Positions 49,086 to 58,744 of a stretch of 64,000 nt of DNA are shown here, piece by piece. Every line of letters starts with the position of its first letter. Positions within the stretch are counted from its first letter, which is position 1. The position numbers and the translations under genes were made by a program. This DNA comes from Actinostola sp. cb2023 (lineage: Eukaryota > Cnidaria > Anthozoa > Actiniaria > Actinostolidae). The stretch covers positions 984,501-1,048,500 of the forward strand of contig JAUJYZ010001546.1 in assembly GCA_033675265.1 (NCBI GenBank), in the 5' to 3' direction. The notes under the pieces were generated by a model, which saw only the letters and a program-made list of their open reading frames with translations, did no database searches and had not been told where the DNA came from.

Positions 49086-52000
49086 TTTTTGGATTTCCAC
49101 CACCCCTTGGATCACTGTGGATTCAACATAACTTACATTCCTACATAGCTACATACCTCCAGTTCTTCCCTCCTTTCTTCTCTTCCTTCTACGTTCCATC
49201 CCCCCACAAATTCACTCTCTCACTCCCAGTACCCATATCCCAATGCCATCTTCCACCAAACCCCCCCCCCCCCCCCCACTGGAAACATAAACTTCCCCCC
49301 CCCCCCCCCCCCCCCCAAAAACACCCACACACACCTCTACTACCCCCACCAACGCTGGTCCGAATACCTTGCTAAACCTATCGATCTTGGCTTAATCAGT
49401 CGATAATCAAAAAAGCATACACCCCCCTCTCTCTTTCTCTCCCTCACAAACTTTCCACCCCACACAAAAAAACTAAACAAAACCCTTCCCCACTCCCCCA
49501 CATAAAGCCAACATTAACCCCCTCTCTACTTCCTTAACATCTATCTTTCTAACCTTCCTTCCTCCCTTACACTCTATTTTATTTTATTTTATTTACCCAT
49601 CTATTTATCTATGTTTTTTTTTTATTTATTTTATTTATCAGTTTTCATTCCATCTTTTATTCCATTATCAATTTATCTATTTTATTTTATTTACTTCATA
49701 GATTACTTTATTTACCGTATATATATATATATAAATATTGAATTTATTCATTCATTCATTCAGTCAGTCATTCTCCATTCATTCATTCATTCATTCATTC
49801 ATTCATTCATTCATCATTCATCACTCATTCATTCATTCATTTATTTATCTATTTATTTATTTATTTATTTATTTTTAATTTAATTTATTTATTTAGCTTT
49901 TTTTTTTTTATCCTTGATCTATTTTATACTAATTTATTTTTCATTCATTCATACCGGTTTAAATTTTAAGTTTATAATTTCTAATTCTATTAATTTCTTT
50001 TTCCATTACTTACATCCTCTAACATCACTTGTGTCAAACCACCTATGTCTCTTTCTTTCTCTACAGCAATTCAATCCAGCTACACTTACAAACCACGTTT
50101 GTTGACTTCTAACTTCCTCACCAAAACAGCCACTTCCCTTCCTTTACACCGACGCCCCCCATAAAACACCCACACACACCTTTACTACCCCCACAAACGC
50201 TGGTCCGAATACCTTGCTAAACCTGTCGATCTGGCTTAATCAGTCGATAATCAAAAGTGTTGCAGGTTGCAAAACTTTGTTGCACAAAGTAGAAGCTCTT
50301 TCTACTTCATGCAACAAAGTTTTGCAATCTGCAACACCGAAACATTTAATTTGTTGCGCGACAAGTTGCACGAACGATGGTAATACGAGAAACATTGCTC
50401 TGCAACTTGCAACGCAACAAACTGAAAATGTTGCGCGACAAGTTGCACGATTTTGTTGCTCGTATTACCGCACCTTTAAAAACAAAAAAATAAATGCTTT
50501 ATTCGTGTTTTCTTTGTAGAATAGTTGCAATTGGAATGGTTGTAGAGGAGATATCCAGCGGAGACGTCGGAAGATCTAGTTAAATATATATTTGCTTTAT
50601 TTACCGTGATTAAAATTATATTTTGAACATTTCACAACTGCAGTGTATTCAGTTTGAATAATAAATGAGTTAGAGACTTCTAGTTCGTGCTTTACCGGCA
50701 AATAGACGCACGCGCTGGCTGTAGAATGAACGAGAATTCAAATACTGCTCGAGGCGTAGCCGAGTGCAGTATGAAGAATTTCGAGTTCATTCTACAGCCA
50801 GCAAGTGCGTCTATTTGCCGGTAAAGCACTCACATCAGTCTCTAACCCTTAAACAAAAAACAATATAATGTAATATAATTTGTAATTTTAGCTGGAAACG
50901 TTCATTATGCCGAGTTTTAATCAAACAAAGCTTTTTTGGCGCAGATCCAGACCGGTTTACGCTGTTTTCCGGAGAACGGTCAATTTTTTCAAAGTAAGAG
51001 TAATATATATATAGCTCTCTTGAATGTTTAATTTATTCATAAAAAGGTACAAAAACTGCCGGTTCGGGAAACGGTCACATCTTTTCCTGGATCTGAGACC
51101 TGCATGCGGCGTTTTCAAACGTCTCCACTTTTGAAAGCGTTTTCGAAAACCTCCGTTTTCATCTATGTTTTCATTTTGATTGTTTGTCAGTGGAATGCGC
51201 TATATAAGAATCGACATATTATTATTATTAGTGGACGATCGCTAAAAACGGATAAAAAAGTATGCGTTTTCAAACGAAAACGGATTAGTGTGGACGGGGC
51301 CGGCTCAGTGCGTGGACTGACGCAATATGAGACTGGACATCGACTGGACAGTGGAGAGGTTCACTATTATACGTCCAGTTATGTCTGTAACTGAACACAC
51401 TAGTTTGTTGATTTGTTGTATCAAATCATATTTAACTCACTGGATTACAAGATATTACAATACTATTGTATCAGCAATCCAATGCTACTTTAACGGTGAA
51501 TACAGCCAAATTTAAATTAGTGATGCGTGGCCATGTTCAATGAAGTAATTAGTATTCATTTAGTGTCGCTGTTGACATACAGATTCTAAATGATGATTTG
51601 CGGACGAACTCTCAAATGTTTAATAATGGTATATTTACTGAATAAATCCATCTAGGCATTAATACATATATTTCTTTTGATTGGATTGTAATATGTTGTA
51701 CATAGCGAGAGCTTGAAACCCTTGTTTTCCCGGCAAAATCGCGATCAAACACTTCTGTCACACAATCTGCTGAAATTGACTGACTGAGTGTTTATTGACT
51801 TAATTAGTATGTGTGAAACGAAGCTATTTACCTTTTATCATGTTCTTGTAAGATTTTAAGGTCTTTTAAAGAACTAAAGAGTGGCTTGCGGTTAAAAAGA
51901 CAGTATACGAAGAACCAAGTCCGACTTATTGATGATAAACAAACAAAATTTGACGGGAAAAGAGCCGACTACCTTGAAGAGTCGGAGGCTGCTCACGCAA

Positions 52001-55000
52001 AGTCGTTGAAAATATCCGAGTAAGAGTTTTTGGAAATCAAGAAAGGAAAGAATAAACTTGTTAAAAATGGCTAAATTAAGAAAATAAACTGCCGCACTTT
52101 TAAGAACGGACCTCCATAAAATGGCTTAAATTTAGTCGACCGCCGAAGGCCGTCGACAACTGACTTTTAACTCGAAGTGAAAATAAGATGTTTTTCGAAA
52201 ATTTGCCATTATTGCATGTAACCCAGCTCTACATAGGCTAAATATTACAACCAAACTAAATGTATCATAGAAAATCATGTAATATGAGTTTTACAGAGCG
52301 CCAAAGTGACCCGAAATTTTAGCGTCTTTCAGGGCGATTTTGATGCAAAACAAGGGGGGGTGGTCAACTTTCGAGCAAAAGCCTGAACCAAACTTTAAAT
52401 ACGGCCATTCTTAATCTATTCCTATAGGTAAAATTTGAAAATTCATATCTTCGCAATTTGTGAAGCGATCTTTTCCAAACTTCACATTTTTACTAATTTC
52501 AACAAGCTTGTTCCAGCTATGATAATCATTTTTTTGTCCTATGAGTTTTGAAATTACATGATAAACCCGGCCCTCATTGCTTATATATAACTTCGCAAAT
52601 TGTACTCAATTTTAAAAACTGAAAAGACTGTGACTACAGCTACCAGAATGCTTTGCGCATCTTCTTTTGTGAGACAATTAGTACCCTTTGTCTTAGTGAA
52701 TTGCAAATACTTTTCTGTTTCGGAATTTGTACATAGCAAAACCATTGAAATAAAAGCGAACATTATTAGATCAAGTTGATAAAAATTCATGTAACTAGGC
52801 ATTGTAAAAACACAGTATTTTTGGGCGATGAAATGTTAAAACTTCTCAGCAATAATTCTGCACAGTAGGCCGTCCATACAGATGTCCCGTGGAGGTGTCC
52901 CGTCTATAGAATGTATCATATTCTTTTACTTGCGTTTTGCATATCAATTGTTGTATAGTTTAGCAATTGCATGAGCTCACCCCAAGAGACCATTATTTAA
53001 TAAAACGGTTTTCCGTGTTATATAGCCTGATCTAAACACGCGTGATGTTGGGAGAACACGAGAGAAGCGTAGAAAATCACTTTCTACATCGTCTTATGGA
53101 GGGGTCCCTTATAATGAAATACTGGAGCGAATCGGTCCACTGCACTAATAACAGTCGCTCAAAAGTGTGACGTCACCATTTAATAAAATTAGGAATTCGA
53201 TTACGTTTGATAGAATATGGGAACGAGGTAATAATTCGAAATGAAAGGTTTTCACTGAACTATGTGTATTTTATTATCTAGTCAAAGTGTGAAGAGAAAC
53301 CATGCAAGCATAATGGCAAGTGTATCCCTGTGTATGCGAACAACAGCTTTGACTGTGAATGTCTTCCAGGAACCAAAGGGAAACTCTGCCAGACACAAGG
53401 TATGAGGAGAATGAGCCGAATGTTTGGGGGAGCAAAGGGGGAGGACTTGAAAGACGTCAGGATCTATTTTAGGAGGCTTTTTGTGCTCGATGCCCACCCT
53501 TCCACATTAGTCACATTGAGTCATTCAACCCCTTTCGCTCCGTTTGCTCTGCATTTTCATAAATCTGGATGATTCTCTTTTGTTAGATTTTCGCAGCTGT
53601 GCTCAGCGATTAGCCGCTGGCTACAAGAACAGTGGTGTCTATGAAATCAAAGCTCCTGACAATACGGCCCTGCGAGTGTCCTGTAGTCATGATAACGGAA
53701 GTGGTAAGATAATTTAATTTGAATTTTGCTATTATTCAGTCTCATTGTATATGAGACATATGGACAGAAACTCACAGAGAAACAGTCAAATCAGTTGCAT
53801 GATTCAGTGTGTCGTTGTTAGGGTCGACGATCGATGGTGTACAAGGCCTTTATCAGTTGATTGTGTCATTGTTAGGGTCGGGACGATGGTGTACAAGGCC
53901 TTTATCAGTTGATTGTGTCATTGTTAGGGTGGAAGATGGTGTACAAGGCCTTTATCAGTTGATTGTGTCATTGTTCAATGGTGTACAAGGCCTTTATCAG
54001 TTGATTGTGTCATTGTTAGGGTGGACGATGGTGCACAAGGCCTTTATCAGTTGATTGTGTCATTGTTCGATGGTGTACAAGGCCTTTATCAGTTGATTGT
54101 GTCATTGTTCAATGGTGTACAAGGCCTTTATCAGTTGATTGTGTCATTGTTAGGGTGGACGATGGTGCACAAGGCCTTTATCAGTTGATTGTGTCATTGT
54201 TAGGGTGGACGATGGTGTACAAGGCCTTTATCAGTTGATTGTGTCATTGTTAGGGTGGACGATGGTGTACAAGGCCTTTATCAGTTGATTGTGTCATTGT
54301 TAGGGTGGACGATGGTGTACAAGGCCTGTTAGGGTGGACGATGGTGTACAAGGCCTTTATCAGTTGATTGTGTCATTGTTAGGGTCATTGTTATTGGGTG
54401 GACGATGGTGTACAAGGCCTTACAAGGCCTTTATCAGTTGATTGTGTCATTGTTAGGGTGGACGATGGTGTACAAGGCCTTTATCAGTTGATTGTGTCAT
54501 TGTTAGGGTGGACGATGGTGTACAAGGCCTTTATCAGTTGATTGTGTCATTGTTAGGGTGGACGATGGTGTACAAGCCTTTATCAGATTTGATTGTGTCA
54601 TTGTTAGGGTGGACGATGGTGTACAAGGCCTTTATCAATTGGCCTTTATCAGTTGATTGTGTCATTGTTAGGGTGGACGATGGTGTGGTGTATCAATTGT
54701 GTCTTTATCAGTTGATTGTGTCATTGTTAGGGTGGACGATGGTGTACAAGGCCTTTATCAGTTGATTGTGATTGTTCATTGGGTGGACGATCAAGGCCTT
54801 TATCAGTTGATTGTGTCATTGTTAGGGTGGACGAAGGCCTGGACGATTATCAGGCCTTTATCAGTTGATTGTGTCATTGTTAGGGTGGACGATGGTGTTA
54901 CAAGGCCTTTATCAGTTGATTGTGTCATTGTTAGGGTGGACGATGGTGTACAATGCCTTTATCAGTTGATTGTGTCATTGTTAGGGTGGACGATGGTGTA

Positions 55001-58000
55001 CAATTGCCTTTATCAGTATCAGTTGATTGTGTCATTGTTAGGGTGGACGATGGTGTACAAGGCCTTTATCAGTTGATTGTGTTGATTGTGTCATTGTTAG
55101 GGTGGACGATGGTGTACAAGGCCTTTATCAGTTGATTGTGTCATTGTTAGGGTGGACGATGGTGTACAAGGCCTTTATCAGTTGATCGATTGTGGTTGTA
55201 GGGTGGACGATGGTGTACAAGGCCTTTATCAGTTGATTGTGTCATTGTTAGGGTGGACGATGGTGTACAAGGCCTTTATCAGTTGATTGTGCTGTCATTG
55301 TTAGGGTGGACGATGGTGTACAAGGCCTTTATCAGTTGATTGTGTCATTGTTAGGGTGGACGATTGGTGTACAAGGCCTTTATCAGTTGATTGTGTCATT
55401 GTTAGGGTGGACGATGGTGTACAAGGCCTTTATCAGTTGATTGTGTCATTGATTGTGTCATTGGGTAGGGTGGACGATGGTGTTCAAGGCCTTTATCAGT
55501 TGATTGTGTCATTGTTAGGGTGGACGATGGTGTACAAGGCCTTTATCAGTTGATTGTGTCATTGTTAGGGTGGACGATGGTGTACAAGGCCTTTATCAGA
55601 TGATTGTGTCATTGTTAGGGTGGACGATGGTGTACAAGGCCTTTATCAGTTGATTGTGTCATTGTTAGGGTGGACGATGGTGTTCAAGGCCTTTGATCAT
55701 TGTTTGATCATTGTTTGATCAGTTGATTGTGTCATTGTTAGGTCAGTTGATTGTGTCATTGTTAGGGTGGACGATGGTGTACAAGGCCTTTATCAGTTGA
55801 TTGTGTCATTGTTAGGGTGGACGATGGTGTTCAAGGCCTTTATCAGTTGATTGTGTCATTGTTAGGGTGGACGATGGTGTACAAGGCCTTTATCGATGGT
55901 GTACAAGGCCTTTATCAGTTGATTGTGTCATTGTTAGGGTGGACGATGGTGTACAAGGCCTTTATCAGTTGATTGTGTCATTGTTGTGGACGATGGGTAC
56001 AAGGCCTTTATCAGTTGATTGTGTCATTGTACAAGGCCTTTATCAGTTGATTGTGTCATTGTTAGGGTGGACGATGGTGTTCAAGGCCTTTATCAGTTGA
56101 TTGTGTCATTGTTAGGGTGGACGATGGTGTTCAAGGCTGTTAGTGGTCAGCCTCTATCGCAAGGACCTGGCAAGTTGTGGACGTCCAGCTCTTTACTTGA
56201 GTCGCCGTTATCTGACAGCAGAAAACATTACAAGAATCGCATAGTAGAGCAATGGGACGCGTTCAAGCCAAACAAGGTTGGTAATTGTTAGTGATGTTAA
56301 GGTAATGGGGATGACACTCCAGTGTAGAAAAGTACGAAGAGTGTCGTCAGTATGTGGATGTCCGGTCACTGTTCACAGGGAGCATGGGTGGGAAGAGTGG
56401 GAAGGGTGGGAAATGGGTGGGAAAATGGGTGGCAAGGGTAGGAAGGGTGGGAAGGGTGGCTAGCGAACCTCCTTTATTTACTTCTCTTGTGAAGTGAATT
56501 AATTAATCTGAATGGGAAGGTGCGGCTGATAGTTTATCACTAATAATGGTCTGCATGAGCAAATTATGTCTTTGAATGACTTAGTTTATTTATTTTTCAT
56601 AGTTTTTTTAGATTAGACTAGAATAGTATATATAAATATGTTATTCTTATTTTATTGTTTATTTTTGTTACGTTATTTGTATTTATGTTGTTAGTGTCCT
56701 AGTTCAATAATAGTCTATTCAGGCTAAATACACAGACACTCAAATAACAAATAAAGCCATTATTATTATGGCGCCTGTACGGTCGTTAGCCAGTCCGTGA
56801 TGTTTTGTGTTGTCGACGGCAGTCATTCATTCTGATCAAAACAGCTATCGATATACACGTAATTCCCTCCCACCCTCCCCCTTTGTTCTAGTAGCATATT
56901 GCACAACTAGTAATAAGGTAATAATAATATTATGATAAATAGATAGTATAGCACAAGCAGATAGTTACAGTTATAAGCAGCCAATAGCGGTTGCATATAT
57001 GGACATCATGAACTCTGACAATCTCAGCAATGGCAGGAGATGGACAATGTCAACTATATTTTTATCTTCATGCTCAATGATGTAGCAGAGCTTTATTTTA
57101 GTATGTTTTAATAAAATCACGGGTTGGGGATTAGGTGCTCCCATACTGGTCACTTTTGCCCCATAGACTTATGGTTTACTATATAGCTGGGAATTATCAC
57201 CCCTCTGACTCAGTTGCCATGGGAACAATGAGGTAAGGGGCTGTATGTGATTTACACCCTTATCACCCTCAGTAGGGGTTGTACGTGAGTTACACCCTTA
57301 TCACCCTCAGTAGGGGTTGTATGTGATTTACACCCCTCAGCGACCCAGGGGGTTATCATCGGTAGGGGTAGTATGTGACTTACACCCCGGCGACCCGAGG
57401 GATACCACTGGAGAGAGGATTATCACCTCTCTTTGTCATGCACTGACCAGTATGCCAATTATGCGGGGAGCGTGGATCTGCGGGTAGCAGATGGAGACCT
57501 AATTCCCATTCCCCATTACTCCACAAAACTGTGTTGTTATGTCTAATGGGTTGGAAGTATTAAATATATTATAACCTCGTAATTATTGTTTTCGTATTTG
57601 ACCAGGTTCGAGTGTCGTTGTACAGAAAAACTAAAGAAGTTCTGCGGTTGATTTTCAATGGCATCGGATCCAACAAGATCAACTGGTTTGCTTTCGAACG
57701 TGTCTTGTCAAGTCCATGGACAGACCTCGCCTCGCAGCCCAAAAACTACTTTACCATAGCCGGTCATGTCACACCTGCTGTTGCCCGTACTTTCTTCATC
57801 AACAGCATGTACACTGGCTGTGAAAATGATCGTGGATGGATGATGCTGTCCGAAAAGCCCGCATGTGATTACGAAAAGAGAATGGTTCAATTTTCGATAT
57901 TCTACTCTCCAGGCCCCACTCGTGTTCGCTACTTTAACTCAGGTTAGTTAATTCTCGATTCACTAGCTGAAAAAAACGCGCGCCCTTCATACCTTGGACA

Positions 58001-58548
58001 TTCATTGGACATTCATTGGACATTCATTGGACATTCATTGGACATTCATTGGACATTCATTGGACATTCATTGGACATCAATATTTTGGACATTTTCAAA
58101 GAATTTCCAAGGTTTAGAAATGAAATACACTGTAAACAGTCCCTCTTTTCCCTCCAGAATCAGTTGCGTCGAGTTTCCAAGGTTTTGGATATTTCCAAAG
58201 AATTTCCAAGGTTTAGAAACGAAATACACTGTAAACAGTCCCTCTTTTCCCTCCAGAATCAGTTGCGTCGAGTTTCCAAGGTTTTGGATATTTCCAAAGA
58301 ATTTCCAAGGTTTGAAGGGCTTGCGTTTTTCCATCAGTGTTTATTAGTGACTACAACACGAGGAGATTGTTCGTTGTCTGTATTGGAGGTAGGCTCAGTA
58401 TCCAGCCGCTGGGGAGAGTATCGCGGGCGCACGAAACCCCAACGGCTGGATACTGAGCCTATATTGGAGGTACACCGTGTATAATTTGTTTTTCTTCTTC
58501 TCAGATTCCAAGAATGTAGCCGATATGATGGCCATTTATGTGCTCTAG
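39055..58548 (+). CDS. Secreted PAN/Apple-EGF-GGWT-domain protein, six exons
   Basis: Exons 39055-39390, 53282-53399, 53587-53703, 56116-56276, 57606-57942 and 58505-58548 join with consistent phases (0,1,1,0,1) to 1113 nt, 370 residues plus stop. Residues 1-21 form a signal peptide (VVVYLLLSFGFVAA then EP). A PAN/Apple-like module with four cysteines follows, then a six-cysteine EGF domain, then a C-terminal domain beginning SCAQRLAAGYKNSGVYEI and GGWTMVFKAVSG, with CENDRGWMML near the end. The order resembles cnidarian uncharacterised skeletal organic matrix protein 5-like proteins (from memory). Probably extracellular, adhesion or matrix. ATG 39067 is an alternative start. Intron 1 is full of transposons and intron 3 carries a remarkable minisatellite. 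Confidence 0.85.
41248..41560. mobile_element. MITE with internal TGTCCTAAACAGGGT-type repeats
   Basis: Loosely inverted ends around GGGGCGTGCCGCTG and CAGCGGCACCCC. Between them the word TGTCCTAAA.AGGGT recurs at least five times (41319, 41400, 41422, 41453, 41490). This resembles the CCCTAAAAGGTAC words in the poly(G) element at 26819-27282. Confidence 0.5.
41641..41755. mobile_element. Short element with TAACGATAATAGTTTT inverted ends
   Basis: TAACGATAATAGTTTT near 41645 is inverted at 41740-41755. A stem-loop GGCTGC / GCAGCCGAAACGTC sits in the middle (41687-41718), of a kind common near retroelement 3' ends. Confidence 0.45.
42087..42220 (+). repeat. Pure pyrimidine tract with terminal C run
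   Basis: About 130 bases almost only C and T, ending in about 25 C (to about 42217), directly before a SINE. A second C/T tract follows at 42531-42596. It could form triplex DNA. Confidence 0.85.
42228..42385 (+). mobile_element. tRNA-derived SINE
   Basis: The A box TGGCCGAGTGG and B box GGTTCAATTC are 40-50 bases apart in a tRNA-like head. The body follows with CACTTCATGTGAGTTGAG and CTGGTACTCCGGTTTTCC. This body is typical of cnidarian SINEs as I recall them. RNA polymerase III type; non-autonomous. Confidence 0.75.
42696..42770. repeat. CG-alternating hairpin
   Basis: TTTTTCTTTGTCACGCGCGC and its inverse CGCGCGTGATAAAGAAAAA flank an 18-base loop. The alternating CG stretches could adopt Z-DNA; they are also unusually CpG-dense for this AT-rich region. 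Confidence 0.7.
42797..45490 (+). repeat. Tandem array of 940-bp units, copies 1-3
   Basis: Two full units (about 42797-43736, 43737-44678) and a third truncated at 45385 are virtually identical (single-base differences). Each contains a hairpin GAGACTTCTAGTTCGTGCTT...AGTCTCTAAC and a second foldback rich in GTTGCGCGACAAGTTGCA. Copy 3 passes into an end segment (TTTGTCAGTGGAATGCGC...) that recurs after copy 4. Reading frames inside are repeated artefacts. Confidence 0.9.
45500..46150 (+). pseudogene. Penelope-like reverse transcriptase thumb fragment
   Basis: Protein-like blocks in shifting frames: FLDHLN, FLDTTIYLHKDGQLLSTLYT, KPTDSTLLLHHSSYHP; then GTIYSQALRYRRLITDDDLL and RLRLILLTRG; then ISNILRLQWNILSRDPKLSP and ESLTLRDLLVH. 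This order (FLD.TIY, LY.KPTD, HP, QALR.RR, RGY, LRDLLV) is that of Penelope-like reverse transcriptases. Several frameshifts and stops make it dead. No GIY-YIG endonuclease was seen. Confidence 0.7.
49317..50256 (+). repeat. About 95-bp direct repeat at 49317-49415 and 50163-50256
   Basis: AACACCCACACACACCT, ACGCTGGTCCGAATACCTTG and AATCAGTCGATAATCAAAA are shared in order with few differences. It may be the duplicated 3' end (pLTR-like) of the Penelope-type element. Confidence 0.75.
50257..51303 (+). repeat. Copy 4 of the 940-bp unit with end segment
   Basis: Begins mid-unit at GTGTTGCAGGTTGC, runs through a full unit start (50491 on) to 51181, and then into the end segment closing with GTGTGGACGGGGCC near 51303, which looks like a hAT-type terminus. 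Confidence 0.8.
53282..53399 (+). CDS. Exon 2: EGF-like domain
   Basis: Acceptor TTATTATCTAG; codes SKCEEKPCKHNGKCIPVY then NSFDCECLPGTKGKLCQT. The six cysteines have canonical EGF spacing. Donor CAAG|GTATGA, phase 1. Confidence 0.9.
53587..53703 (+). CDS. Exon 3: start of the C-terminal domain
   Basis: Acceptor TTTGTTAG. Phase 1 in and out. Codes DFRSCAQRLAAGYKNSGVYE then ALRVSCSHDNGSG, like the opening of fibrinogen-related and related cnidarian matrix domains (SCA...G.Y.I). Donor AGTG|GTAAGA. Confidence 0.85.
53811..56115 (+). repeat. 50-bp minisatellite made of the intron 3 acceptor plus exon 4 start, about 45 copies
   Basis: The unit is GTGTACAAGGCCTTTATCAG TTGATTGTGTCATTGTTAGG GTGGACGATG (50 bp). 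The last copy merges into the real acceptor and exon 4: GTCATTGTTAG|GGTGGACGATGG. Each full unit therefore contains a 3' splice site and codons for GGWTMVYKAFIS before a stop. Units with GTGTTCAAGG (Phe, as in the true exon) lie only in the last 700 bp, nearest the exon. Units near the left end often lack the AG (CATTGTTCAATGG). Confidence 0.9.
56116..56276 (+). CDS. Exon 4: GGWT segment
   Basis: Acceptor GTCATTGTTAG at 56105-56115. Spliced from phase 1 it reads GGWTMVFKAVSGQPLS, then KLWTSSSLLESPLSD, KHYKNRIVEQWDAFKPNK. Donor AAG|GTTGGT, phase 0. Its first 20-odd bases and the preceding acceptor are the last member of the tandem array in intron 3. Confidence 0.8.
56395..56461 (+). repeat. 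G-rich (GGGTGGGAA)n tract in intron 4
   Basis: About ten GGG runs within 67 bases, with G-quadruplex potential on the sense strand, 120 bp after the exon 4 donor. Confidence 0.75.
57236..57400 (+). repeat. About 38-bp tandem, four diverging units, intron 4
   Basis: CAGTAGGGGTTGTACGTGAG TTACACCCTTATCACCCT is repeated with increasing divergence to the right. Confidence 0.75.
57606..57942 (+). CDS. Exon 5: main part of the C-terminal domain
   Basis: Acceptor TTTGACCAG. Codes VRVSLYRKTKEVLRLIFNG, KINWFAFERVLSSPWTDL, YFTIAGHVTPAVARTFFI, MYTGCENDRGWMMLSEK and CDYEKRMVQFSIFYS. Donor TCAG|GTTAGT, phase 1. Confidence 0.85.
57995..58311 (+). repeat. 12-bp x8 and 99-bp x2 tandem repeats in intron 5
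   Basis: (TTGGACATTCAT) repeats at 57995-58078, then two 99-bp units starting GGTTTAGAAA at 58111 and 58210, plus a partial third at 58309. The 12-mer array reads open as an IHWTFIGHSLD repeat protein; this is intronic. Confidence 0.9.
58390..58461. mobile_element. 72-bp MITE, 9-bp TSD, just upstream of exon 6
   Basis: The ends TAGGCTCAGTATCCAGCCG and CGGCTGGATACTGAGCCTA are inverted; the flanks TATTGGAGG (58381-58389 and 58462-58470) are exact. It sits 43 bp before the exon 6 acceptor, close to where a branch point would lie. Confidence 0.85.
58505..58548 (+). CDS. Exon 6: last 14 codons and stop
   Basis: Acceptor TTCTTCTTCTCAG; with the phase-1 base it codes DSKNVADMMAIYVL and TAG at 58546-58548. 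The ending resembles the ADVM.IF/YVL close of fibrinogen-like and cnidarian matrix domains. Confidence 0.85.
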
Positions 58549-58697
58549 TTCGTGTTATTAACATGCAGTCTCGGGCTTCCTGTGGTGTAATTCAGAGTGA
58601 ATAACGACGAATCATGAGAAAAATGCTCTGCTCAGCTACTGAATAGAAGCAAAATGCAAAACAAAATTATCCGTAAACATATTTTGAGTTTGTAAGT

Positions 58698-58703
58698 AAT
58701 AAA
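58698..58703 (+). terminator. Poly(A) signal AATAAA
   Basis: AATAAA 150 bases after the stop codon of the PAN/EGF gene, followed by a GT/T-containing stretch. It lies 40 bp before a perfect hairpin. Confidence 0.6.
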
Positions 58704-58744
58704 GTAATTTGTCGCTTGGTAATAGTTAGTAATGTAGTTCGTAT

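Larger units (their letters stand above)
45490..50256 (+). other. G-poor, strand-asymmetric block around the Penelope remnant
   Basis: About 4.8 kb in which the plus strand is strikingly poor in G and rich in C, T and A, unlike its neighbours. Contains the Penelope-like fragment, several weak reading frames, C runs (about 49049-49082, 49261-49278, 49296-49316) and (ATTC)n/(ATTT)n microsatellites at 49740-49880. Flanked on both sides by the 940-bp repeat. Confidence 0.7.
39739..52580. mobile_element. 12.8 kb element with about 1.1 kb inverted arms, in intron 1
   Basis: The left arm 39739-40933 and right arm 51532-52580 are reverse complements with scattered differences (for example AACATTTGAGAGTTCG / CGAACTCTCAAATGTT). 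The left arm has about 140 bp more, near 39890-40030. The ends read CAATGAGCC...GTTTATCATG and its inverse with GGGCCGG. No clear target duplication was found. The interior carries MITEs, a SINE, a 940-bp tandem and a Penelope-like remnant, so most of intron 1 is this compound insertion. Confidence 0.75.

Noticed and set aside
53809..56100. Repetitive reading frames with VDCVIVRVDDGVQGLYQLI units
   Set aside because: They are translations of the 50-bp splice-site minisatellite; the unit length is not a multiple of three and the frames break at every indel.
57994..58484. 159-codon frame with HWTFIGHSLDI repeats
   Set aside because: Located in intron 5 between two good exons; a 12-bp tandem followed by a 99-bp duplicated intron segment.
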